From Haloarculaceae archaeon (GTDB lineage Archaea; Halobacteriota; Halobacteria; Halobacteriales; Haloarculaceae): a stretch of 21,563 nucleotides of DNA. Below the pieces are notes generated by a model. The model made no database searches. It was not told the origin of the DNA and was given only the letters and a program-made list of their open reading frames with translations. The stretch spans positions 1 through 21,563 of the forward strand of contig JAHENO010000175.1 of the NCBI GenBank assembly GCA_018609945.1, given 5' to 3'. Shown piece after piece: positions 7,524 through 14,158 of this stretch. The position numbers and the translations under genes are program-made. How positions within the stretch are numbered: the stretch's first letter is position 1; every line of letters starts with the position of its first letter.

Positions 7524-7538
7524 TCCCACATCGTGGGA
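7524..7538. promoter_or_regulatory. Operator-like palindrome upstream of iclR (site B)
   Basis: TCCCACATCGTGGGA has perfect 6-bp arms (TCCCAC/GTGGGA) around ATC. It lies 62 bp, close to six helical turns, from site A and so on the same face of the DNA, which would suit a tetrameric IclR protein. Each site is followed on the plus strand by AAGTATG (7494-7500 and 7552-7558), so the whole element may be duplicated. Confidence 0.65.
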
Positions 7539-7623
7539 CGCACTCGCCGAAAAGTATGCCTCGACTATCGCAACCTCTGGCTGTGGCTGGTCGCAGAGAT
7601 ATCCGACGGAACGGGAGCGAGGA

Positions 7624-9045
7624 CTATTCGAGCGGGACGCCGTCGTCGTACCGCGGGAGGTACTCGCGGCCGCCCTTCTCGACCCGGAGGGTGCCCTCCT
7701 CGACGACGACCTCGCCGCCGACGATGGTGTGGGTCGGCAGGCCGGTCAGTTCGTCGCCGTGGAACGTCGAGTAGCGCGGTTCCATCGTGTGGTAGAAGTC
7801 GTCGTCGACGACCGCCGACTTCTCCATGTCGACGACCACCATGTCGGCGTCGGCGCCCTCGACGAGCGCTCCCTTCCGGGGGTACAGGCCCCACCGCTTG
7901 GCGTTGTTCTCGGCACAGACCTCGACGAGCCGCTCCATCGAGACGCGGTCCTCGTTGACGCCCTCGCTCATCATGGCCGGCAGGAAGTACTCGATGCCGT
8001 TGTTGTCGCCGGGGATGGCCTCCCACATGTCGCCGTACTTGCCCTGCTCTTTCTCCTTGAAGGGCTTCTTGTGCGGGCAGTGGTCGGTCCCGGCGTAGTC
8101 GACGACGCCCTCGCGCAGGCCCTGCCAGAGTTTGTCGACGCTCCACTGCTCCCGCAGCGGCGGCGATATCTTCCCCCACACGCCCAGGTCCTCGTCGTTG
8201 GTGTGTGCGAGGAAGGCGGGCAGCGTCTCGGCGTTGATGTCGACGCCCTGCTGTTGGTAGCGCCGGCAGATGTCGACCCCCTCCCCGGTGCTCATGTGGA
8301 CGATGTAGGCGGTGGAGTCGGTGAACTCGGTGAGTTTGGCGATGGATTCGATCTGCATGGCCTCGGTGATGTTGGGCGAGGCCTCGGTCCAGGCCTGGAG
8401 GTCGTTGCGCCCCTCCTCCTGGAGGTCCTGGCGCAGTTCGTAGGCCAGGTCCTCGTTCTCGGCGTGGAACATCACCACGCCGCCGTCGATGTCCGCGACC
8501 TGGTCGAGCAGGCGGTAGACCCGTCCGGCGTCGGAGTGTTCGATCCCGAGTTCGGGCGAGGCGTGCTTGTACCAGTTGTAGAAGATCTTGAACGACCGGA
8601 CTCCCTCCTCGGCCAGAGCGTCGATCTCCTCGAAGTGAGGGTCCTTGTGGATGATCGCGTGGTACGCGAAGTCGATGTAGGAGTTCTCCTCGCCGGCCTC
8701 GACAAAGTAGTCCATGTCGGGGACGTACGGATCGGGCTGGAGGAGGAAGTTCACCACCGTGGTGACGCCGCCGTGGACCGCCCCGCGGGTCTCCGTCTCG
8801 AAGTCGTGGGCCAGCCCCTCGTGGTACTCGAACTCGTACCGGGAGAGGCCCCAGTGGACGTGTGGGTCGATGAAGCCGGGGACGAGGTAGTTGCCCTCGG
8901 CGTCGATCGTCCGTTCGGCGTCCGGGAGCGACCGGTCGGAGCCGACCGCCACGATCTCGCCGTCGTCGGCCGCGACGCCGCCGACGAGCGTCTGGCCGGG
9001 GGTGACGACGCGTGCGTTGACCACTCTGAGGTCTACGGTAGTCAT
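7624..9045 (-). CDS. Dihydropyrimidinase/hydantoinase-like cyclic amidohydrolase
   Basis: This 473-aa amidohydrolase-superfamily enzyme opens a cyclic amide ring, for example dihydropyrimidine, hydantoin or allantoin. The binuclear metal site is complete: H62 and H64 (DPHVHWG), K153 (the carboxylated lysine in SFKIFYNWYKH), H194 (MFHAEN), H250 (IVHMSTGEG) and D321 (GTDHCPH). In true dihydropyrimidinases a catalytic Tyr lies five residues after the lysine; here that position is W158, with Tyr at 156 and 159, so the substrate may differ. The start at 9045 (MTTVDLRV) is supported by a TATA-like AATTAAGTTC (9071-9080) about 30 nt upstream. The gene follows a xanthine/urate-type permease by 45 bp, so the two probably act together. 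No dihydropyrimidine dehydrogenase, ureidopropionase or uricase is in the window, so I do not assign a named pathway. Confidence 0.9.
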   Translation of the reverse strand: MTTVDLRVVNARVVTPGQTLVGGVAADDGEIVAVGSDRSLPDAERTIDAEGNYLVPGFIDPHVHWGLSRYEFEYHEGLAHDFETETRGAVHGGVTTVVNFLLQPDPYVPDMDYFVEAGEENSYIDFAYHAIIHKDPHFEEIDALAEEGVRSFKIFYNWYKHASPELGIEHSDAGRVYRLLDQVADIDGGVVMFHAENEDLAYELRQDLQEEGRNDLQAWTEASPNITEAMQIESIAKLTEFTDSTAYIVHMSTGEGVDICRRYQQQGVDINAETLPAFLAHTNDEDLGVWGKISPPLREQWSVDKLWQGLREGVVDYAGTDHCPHKKPFKEKEQGKYGDMWEAIPGDNNGIEYFLPAMMSEGVNEDRVSMERLVEVCAENNAKRWGLYPRKGALVEGADADMVVVDMEKSAVVDDDFYHTMEPRYSTFHGDELTGLPTHTIVGGEVVVEEGTLRVEKGGREYLPRYDDGVPLE

Positions 9046-9070
9046 TGACAGGCGAGTAGATTGCACGCGG

Positions 9071-9080
9071 GAACTTAATT
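9071..9080 (-). promoter_or_regulatory. TATA-like element of the cyclic amidohydrolase
   Basis: The minus strand reads AATTAAGTTC, centred about 30 nt before the ATG at 9045, in the 45-bp gap after the NCS2 permease. The amidohydrolase can thus be transcribed alone as well as with the permease gene. Confidence 0.55.
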
Positions 9081-9090
9081 CTTCTCTCGA

Positions 9091-10488
9091 TCAGTCCTCC
9101 TCGGCCGCGTCCGGGGTCTGTCCGGCCACGGCCGTGTCGACCATTCCTTCCTCAGTGGTGCCGTAGTCATCGGGGAGAACGGCGTTCAAGACCAGCGCGG
9201 TGACGCCGCCGACGATGATCCCGGAGGTAGCGAGGATCTGCACGTCGGATGGCAGGTTCGCGAGCGCGTCGGACTGGATCTCGACGCCGACGCCCAGGAC
9301 GATCGACGACGCGATGATCGTGAGGTTCCGCCGCGTCAGCTCCGCACCCCGGGAGACGATCCGGAGGCCGATGGCGAAGATCATCCCGAACAGGACGATC
9401 GCCGCGCCACCGAGGACAGCATTGGGCATCGCGGCCACCACCTCTGCGACCTTCGGGACGAACCCGAGCACGACCAGGAAGACGCCGGTGATAGCGACCA
9501 CGAACCGGCTCGCGACGCCGGTGAAGCTGATCAGCCCGACGTTCTGGCTGAACGAGGTGTTCGGGAACGCGTTGAAGACGGCAGCGAACGCCGACATGAC
9601 GCCGTCGGCGACGAGTCCGCCCTTCGTCTCCTCGCTCGTCGGGTCGCGTCCGACCGCCTCCGTCGTGCCCGAGATGTCACCGATGGTCTCCATCGCGGTG
9701 ATGACGTACGCGAAGGCCACGAGTACGATGGCGCTGGGCTCGAAGGTCAGCCCGTACTGGAGGGGCACGGGCACCGAGAACCAGCCGGCCTCGGCCACGC
9801 CGGACAGATCCAGCAGGCCCAGCGGCACGGCGGCGACGTAGCCGACGACGACGGCGATGAGGACGCTGGCGGCGCGCAGGAACCCCTCGAAGAACTGATT
9901 CACGCCGACGGCGACGACCAGGACGAGCCCCGCCAGCGCGAGGTGTTCGAAGTTGCCGTACGTCTCCGCCCCGGGACCGCCCGCGGAGTACTGGAGCGCG
10001 ACGGGAATGAGCGTGAGGCCGACGAGCATCACGACGATGCCCGTGACCAGCGGCGGGAACAGTCCCCTGATGTCGTCGAAGAAGTAGCCGATGAGTACCT
10101 CGACCGGCGCCGCGATTATGACCGCCCCGAAGATGGCAGCGAGGCCGAACTGGTTGCCCACCGCGATCAGCGGCGACACGAAGATCGCGCTTGTCCCCAT
10201 CACGATGGGGAGGCGGGCGCCCACGGGTCCGACGGGATACGCCTGGACGATAGTCGCGACACCGGCGACGAGCAGCGCCATCTGGACGAGAAACGCCGTG
10301 TCACTCGCCCCGAGGCCGATTGCACCGGCGATCACCAGCGGCAGGGCGACCGTCGAGAGGAACATCGCCAGCAGGTGCTGGAGGCCGAGCGGGATCGACC
10401 GTTCGAGCGACGGAGCATCCTCGATCCCGTACTCGACCAGATCGGCACCACTCTCTGTTCGTTCAGTTGTTGTGTCACTTGCTGTCAT
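9091..10488 (-). CDS. NCS2 (nucleobase-ascorbate) family permease, xanthine/urate type
   Basis: This 465-aa membrane protein of about 12-14 helices belongs to the NCS2/NAT family of ion-coupled nucleobase transporters. It shows LGLQHLLAMF (helix 1, with the conserved QH), ARLPIVMGTSAIFV (helix 3), AMETIGDISGTTEA (helix 8, with substrate-site E267) and the NAT signature SQNVGLISFTGVASR (about 314-328, helix 10). A signature starting QN and ending TGVASR is characteristic of the xanthine/urate subgroup, in contrast to the EN...TK form of uracil permeases. The N-terminal tail is polar and acidic. A strong TATA-like TTTAAATAAAG precedes the gene. The cyclic amidohydrolase follows, so this transporter probably feeds that enzyme or the molybdenum hydroxylase (inference). 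Confidence 0.93.
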   Translation of the reverse strand: MTASDTTTERTESGADLVEYGIEDAPSLERSIPLGLQHLLAMFLSTVALPLVIAGAIGLGASDTAFLVQMALLVAGVATIVQAYPVGPVGARLPIVMGTSAIFVSPLIAVGNQFGLAAIFGAVIIAAPVEVLIGYFFDDIRGLFPPLVTGIVVMLVGLTLIPVALQYSAGGPGAETYGNFEHLALAGLVLVVAVGVNQFFEGFLRAASVLIAVVVGYVAAVPLGLLDLSGVAEAGWFSVPVPLQYGLTFEPSAIVLVAFAYVITAMETIGDISGTTEAVGRDPTSEETKGGLVADGVMSAFAAVFNAFPNTSFSQNVGLISFTGVASRFVVAITGVFLVVLGFVPKVAEVVAAMPNAVLGGAAIVLFGMIFAIGLRIVSRGAELTRRNLTIIASSIVLGVGVEIQSDALANLPSDVQILATSGIIVGGVTALVLNAVLPDDYGTTEEGMVDTAVAGQTPDAAEED

Positions 10489-10490
10489 TG

Positions 10491-10505
10491 CGCATGCACC
10501 GCATG
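10491..10505. repeat. CGCATG direct repeat just upstream of the xanthine/urate-type permease
   Basis: CGCATGCACCGCATG contains two CGCATG copies separated by 3 nt, directly before the permease ATG and near the predicted transcription start. It could be an operator at the start site. The elements are short, so confidence is low. Confidence 0.3.
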
Positions 10506-10522
10506 AATAGCATCTGTCAGAA

Positions 10523-10535
10523 CTTTATTTAAACC
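10523..10535 (-). promoter_or_regulatory. TATA element of the xanthine/urate-type permease
   Basis: The minus strand reads GGTTTAAATAAAG, the strongest TATA-like sequence in the window. Its centre is about 41 nt before the ATG at 10488, predicting a short leader of around 15 nt. Confidence 0.65.
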
Positions 10536-10605
10536 TTGCTACAGTGGCATGATTGGACATAACTGGCCGGGTCGTTCTCGCGGGGACCCGGCTCTCGAAC
10601 GCCTG

Positions 10606-11022
10606 TCACCGCAATTCGAGACCCGCCACCTCCGCGAGTCGTTCGTGACACTCCCCCGGGTCGACCGGGTGGACCGAGACAGGCTTGGCGCGGCCGTCGA
10701 CGTGGATGATCAGTTCGTAGCGGTCGTCGTAGGTCCGCGCGAGACTCCAGACCCCGATGGCACCGAAGACGGTCCCGATATAGACGTTCCGGGTCACGGC
10801 CACGAACGTTCCGACCGCGACGAGAACGACACTCATGACCGCCAGATCCCACTCGAGGGTCCGCAGGGAGAGTTGCGTGACGTTCGCGTGGCTTATCTTG
10901 ATCTTCTCGTCGTTCCGTTGAACGAAAATAGCGTCCTCGGCGTAGCCGATCCAGCCCCCGTTTCGCAGTCCCATCCGCGTGACAGTGACCTCCCCCGCGT
11001 CGTCGGCCGCACGTGCGTCCAT
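10606..11022 (-). CDS. Small membrane protein of unknown function
   Basis: I do not recognise this 138-aa protein. It has a polar N-terminal part with a beta-rich stretch (about 20-55, WIGYAEDAIFVQRNDEKIKI), two adjacent hydrophobic segments (about 58-78 and 80-97) forming a helical hairpin, and a polar C-terminal part (ELIIHVDGRAKPVSVHP, then a helix). The soluble parts look like the two pieces of a PH/GRAM-like barrel interrupted by a membrane hairpin, but this is only an impression. The ATG at 11022 is chosen because the longer reading frame would overlap the preceding permease gene. It starts 49 bp after the stop of the SLC23-like permease on the same strand and has no clear promoter, so it is probably co-transcribed with it. 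Confidence 0.72.
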   Translation of the reverse strand: MDARAADDAGEVTVTRMGLRNGGWIGYAEDAIFVQRNDEKIKISHANVTQLSLRTLEWDLAVMSVVLVAVGTFVAVTRNVYIGTVFGAIGVWSLARTYDDRYELIIHVDGRAKPVSVHPVDPGECHERLAEVAGLELR

Positions 11023-11071
11023 GTGTCGGCGACGTCCGGTGGTCACTTGGGGATTGCGGGGCACCCGGCGT

Positions 11072-12613
11072 CTAGTCGTCCGCGATGTCGGCACCACCGG
11101 AGTCGTCACCGGAGAGGAAGCGTTCGTGCCACGGCGTGAACGCGCCCTCGTCTTCGGTGATCTCCTCCCAGGCGGTCAGACCGCGTTCCTCCCGGGTCCC
11201 GGGAATCGTGTTGTCGAGGATGAACGCGGCGAGGCCGCCGACGGCGATCTCGGTCCCCATGATGATGCCGATGGTGTCAGCCACGGCAGTGAGACCGAGC
11301 ACCGGACCGAGAACCGGCACCTGCGAGAGGCCCGCCTGTAGTGTCATCTCCGAGGCGTTCCGGACGTTCGAGATGTACTGGGGGATCGATAGCCCGGCGA
11401 ACAGGCCGAAGCCGATGACGAAGACGTTCCGGTTCTGGTTCAGGTCGGCGTGCTGGAGTTGCGAGAGGCCGACGCCGACGATCTGTGCGAACATCGCGAG
11501 GAACAGTCCCCCGACGATCGCGTTGGGAATCGTCGTCACGAACGCGCCGAAGTAGCCGACGAAGCCGACAAGCACCATCACGACCGCACCGACCTGGACG
11601 ACATACCGGGATGCGACCTTGGTGATGCCGATGGCGCCGATGTTCTCGGTGTAGGAGGTCGACCCGTTCCCGGTCCCCATGATGCCGGCGAAGACGTTGC
11701 CCAGCCCCTCCATGCCGAGGCCGTGGTTGACGCGCTTGGCGTTGGGCGCACCCTCGCCAGCCATCCGGGCGACGGAGTGGTAGTCGCCGAAACTCTCGAT
11801 GACCGAGGCGAGCATCCCCGCTATCATGCCCACGGCGAAGGAGGGGGTGAACAGCGGCGGCCCCCACTGGAAGGGCGTGATGATCCGGACCGGCGGTGCA
11901 CTCGCGATCTGTCCGAGGTTCACGAGATTCGCGACGCCGGCCACCGACAGGACTGCCGCCACCAGATAGGCCGCACCGAGCCCCAGTAACACCGGAAACA
12001 GCTTGAAGACTCTGGAATAGCTGTCCAGGTACTGCGAGAACAGCACGATGAGCACCAGCGTCAACCCGACCAGATACCAGTTGTTCGACGCGCTGGTAAT
12101 CTGGGGGACGCCGATCAGTGCGAGCCCGATCAGAGTGATGACCACCGAGATGACGAGCGGTCCCATGTACCGCTTGAGGTACCCGAAGATGCCGAAGTAC
12201 CCGATGATCACTTCGAGACCACCGGCGATGATGACCGCTCCCTGCAGTTCGCGTATCATCACCGTCGGCGCGGCGTCGCTGGCCGCGAGGACGCCGATGA
12301 TCGCCAGCGCCGGCCCCAGCATCGAGAACGTGCCGCCCTGGACGATGGGATAGCGGTTGCCGATGGTCGCCTGTGCGAACGTCGCGACCCCCGACACGAC
12401 GAAGAACGTGGCGACCAGTTGTGCGGTCTGTGAAGCGTTGAAGCCCATCGCGCCCGCCAGCACGAGCGGGATCGCAATGGTCGCACCCACCATCGTCAGC
12501 CAGTGCTGAACGCCCAGCAGAACGGACTCGCCCAGCGGCGGCTTGTCGTCGATGCCGTACTCGACCATGCTCTCGCCGCCGTCCGTCACAGCCTCTCTGT
12601 CACCGTCTGCCAT
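11072..12613 (-). CDS. NCS2 (nucleobase-ascorbate) family permease, SLC23-like branch
   Basis: This 513-aa membrane transporter has the NCS2 core: GVQHWLTMVG (helix 1), YPIVQGGTFSMLGP (helix 3), SVIESFGDYHSVARMAG (about 270-286, E273 in helix 8) and the NAT signature TENIGAIGITKVASR (about 322-336). Preceding the signature is GTGNGSTS (313-320), and after it come SRYVVQVGAVVM and LSQLQHADLNQNRNVFVIGF. These segments are much closer to eukaryotic SLC23 vitamin C/nucleobase transporters than to UraA or XanQ. The start ATG at 12613 has a GGAGG site at 12621-12625 with 7-nt spacing, so the longer upstream reading is not needed. The C-terminus is a long acidic cytoplasmic tail. Substrate is probably a nucleobase, given codA and codB next door, but the fine specificity is open. 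Confidence 0.93.
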   Translation of the reverse strand: MADGDREAVTDGGESMVEYGIDDKPPLGESVLLGVQHWLTMVGATIAIPLVLAGAMGFNASQTAQLVATFFVVSGVATFAQATIGNRYPIVQGGTFSMLGPALAIIGVLAASDAAPTVMIRELQGAVIIAGGLEVIIGYFGIFGYLKRYMGPLVISVVITLIGLALIGVPQITSASNNWYLVGLTLVLIVLFSQYLDSYSRVFKLFPVLLGLGAAYLVAAVLSVAGVANLVNLGQIASAPPVRIITPFQWGPPLFTPSFAVGMIAGMLASVIESFGDYHSVARMAGEGAPNAKRVNHGLGMEGLGNVFAGIMGTGNGSTSYTENIGAIGITKVASRYVVQVGAVVMVLVGFVGYFGAFVTTIPNAIVGGLFLAMFAQIVGVGLSQLQHADLNQNRNVFVIGFGLFAGLSIPQYISNVRNASEMTLQAGLSQVPVLGPVLGLTAVADTIGIIMGTEIAVGGLAAFILDNTIPGTREERGLTAWEEITEDEGAFTPWHERFLSGDDSGGADIADD

Positions 12614-12620
12614 CGATATT

Positions 12621-12625
12621 CCTCC
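12621..12625 (-). promoter_or_regulatory. Shine-Dalgarno site deciding the start of the SLC23-like permease
   Basis: GGAGG on the minus strand lies 7 nt before the ATG at 12613. Most genes here look leaderless, so a leadered transcript (predicted start near 12666) marks this gene as differently controlled. Confidence 0.7.
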
Positions 12626-12666
12626 GACGTTCTGTGGTATCGTATCCCATGGCTCCGTACCTTCAG

Positions 12667-12706
12667 TCCCCACATCAGTGATTGGGAACATAAAACTGGT
12701 GATTGG
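12667..12706 (-). promoter_or_regulatory. Promoter of the SLC23-like permease with flanking direct repeats
   Basis: On the minus strand two CCAATCAC copies (12699-12706 and 12678-12685) are exactly 21 bp apart, two helical turns, and flank a TATA-like TTTTATG (12689-12695). The predicted transcription start is near 12666. There, the minus strand also carries GATGTGGGGA (12667-12676), resembling a half of the operators at iclR. A CCAATCAT sits upstream of the other NCS2 permease promoter (10549-10556). These may be binding sites for a nucleobase-responsive regulator. Confidence 0.5.
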
Positions 12707-12757
12707 TACAAGTATAGATGTGCTCCCGGCACTCCCTCGTGGACACTGCGGGCGAAC

Positions 12758-14041
12758 TTACCTGTGAAAGTCGACGTTGGTCGGTCCATCCGCCCGTATC
12801 ACCGTGGTCTCGCCCGGGTCAGTCCGTGCAATTGGGTCGCCATCCCGGAGAACGAGCGTTCGCGGGGCGCGGGTCCGGAGCGCGTCGAACGGCGTCGGGC
12901 TGTCGAAGACGACCAGCGAACCCTCGTTGTCCTCCGCGAGCCCGTAGTCGGTTGCGCCGAAAATCTCCGCGTTCGCCTCTGTCAACATCTCCCACAACGA
13001 CGGGACGTCTCCACGGCCGGCCATGTGGGCGTAATGGACGAGGATGAACGCCGCGTCGAGCGGGTCCGCCACGCCGTAATGGTACCAGGGGTCCATCACC
13101 GAATCGTGGCCGATACCGACGGTCACGCCAGCAGCTCTGAGCTGGTCGACGCGCGTGTGACCGCGCCGGCGCGGGTAGTCGTCGTAACTCCCCTGGAGCA
13201 CGGAGTTGTCGGGTGGGTTCGTCACGACGCCGACGCCGCTCTCTGCGAGCAACGACGCGAGCTTCTCGGCGTAGGCGTTGTTGTACGAGTGCATCGCCGT
13301 GACGTGACTGGCGGTGGTCCGGGCCCCGATACTCCGGTCGATGGCCTCGCTCGCGAGCACCTCTGTGAAGCGCGATCCGGGGTCGTCCGTCTCGTCGATA
13401 TGCAGGTCCAGGGGCCGGTCGTACCGTTCGGCGATGTCACAGGCCAGTGTCACGCTCCGGACGCCGTCCTCGCGGGTGTGCTCGTTGTGCGGGATGGCAC
13501 CCACCACGTCGACCCCCATCTCGACGGCCTCCCGGAACAGGTCCTCGTGGCCGGCGTCCGTGAACAGGCCGTCCTGGGGGAACGCGACCACCTGGAGGTC
13601 GACGAGGTCCGAGACGCGGTCGCGTACCTCCAGTAGCGCCTCGACGGTCGTCAGAGTCGGCTCCGTCGTGTCGGCGTGGGTCCGGACGCGCGTGACGCCG
13701 TGGGCCGCGTACCACTCGACCGTTCGGGTCGCCCGCTCGACGATGTCCTCCGCCGTGATGTCGGCCTTGTAGTCGGCCCAGATGTCGATGCCCTCCGCGA
13801 GGGTCCCCGAATCGTTCCAGCGTGGATCGCCCGCCGTGCCCGTCGCGTCCAGGTGCAGGTGCGGTTCGATCAACGGCGGGGTCACGAGCCGGCCCGCCGC
13901 GTCGTAGCAGCGGTCGGCCGGGAACGCCTCCGGGTCGCCCTCGCCGGCAGCCACCAGCCGGTCGACGGTGCCGTCCCGTACCTCGATGTCGACTGCCTCG
14001 CCCGAGAGCGTTCGGCCATCGGTGACGATGTACTCGCGCAT
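12758..14041 (-). CDS. codA: CodA-type cytosine deaminase with Ser at the specificity position (candidate 5-methylcytosine deaminase)
   Basis: This 427-aa cytoplasmic amidohydrolase has the same length as E. coli CodA and, from memory of that protein, aligns with it without net gaps. Metal and catalytic residues fall at identical numbers: H61 and H63 (EPHLHLD), Q156 (VAFPQDG), H214 and E217 (DLHIDETDD), H246 (ASHVTAMHSYN) and D313 (GHDSVMDPWY), plus W319. The enzyme deaminates cytosine to uracil. The residue after the metal-binding D313 is Ser (codon 13100-13102) instead of Asp314; loss of that Asp is the published hallmark of 5-methylcytosine deaminases. The start at 14041 has a TATA-like GCTATTTGATG (14062-14073) about 27 nt upstream. 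It is divergent from the codB-type permease and lies upstream of an NCS2 permease. The gene symbol refers to family, not proven substrate. Confidence 0.92.
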   Translation of the reverse strand: MREYIVTDGRTLSGEAVDIEVRDGTVDRLVAAGEGDPEAFPADRCYDAAGRLVTPPLIEPHLHLDATGTAGDPRWNDSGTLAEGIDIWADYKADITAEDIVERATRTVEWYAAHGVTRVRTHADTTEPTLTTVEALLEVRDRVSDLVDLQVVAFPQDGLFTDAGHEDLFREAVEMGVDVVGAIPHNEHTREDGVRSVTLACDIAERYDRPLDLHIDETDDPGSRFTEVLASEAIDRSIGARTTASHVTAMHSYNNAYAEKLASLLAESGVGVVTNPPDNSVLQGSYDDYPRRRGHTRVDQLRAAGVTVGIGHDSVMDPWYHYGVADPLDAAFILVHYAHMAGRGDVPSLWEMLTEANAEIFGATDYGLAEDNEGSLVVFDSPTPFDALRTRAPRTLVLRDGDPIARTDPGETTVIRADGPTNVDFHR

Positions 14042-14061
14042 AGGTGATGTGGACGGATGAC

Positions 14062-14073
14062 CATCAAATAGCT
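14062..14073 (-). promoter_or_regulatory. TATA-like element of codA
   Basis: The minus strand reads GCTATTTGATG, centred about 27 nt before the codA ATG at 14041; leaderless spacing. It shares a 117-bp intergenic region with the divergent codB-type gene. Confidence 0.6.
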
Positions 14074-14122
14074 GTCGGCAGACCCGATAGCCGGCCGGAA
14101 CCGCAAGAGGTGTCGCCAACAG

Positions 14123-14134
14123 GTACTTTTAAGT
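14123..14134 (+). promoter_or_regulatory. TATA-like element of the codB-type permease
   Basis: GTACTTTTAAGT is centred near 14129. A transcription start about 26 nt downstream falls at 14153-14157, after the ATG at 14144 but just before the ATG at 14159. This decides in favour of the second ATG. Confidence 0.6.
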
Positions 14135-14158
14135 CAGACCCCCATGGCTACGTTTAGC

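Noticed and set aside
7498..9048. 516-codon open frame on the plus strand opposite the cyclic amidohydrolase
   Set aside because: It is an exact antisense shadow of a gene with a full set of amidohydrolase motifs. The translation is valine/aspartate-rich with no recognisable domain, as expected for the complement of GC-rich haloarchaeal codons.
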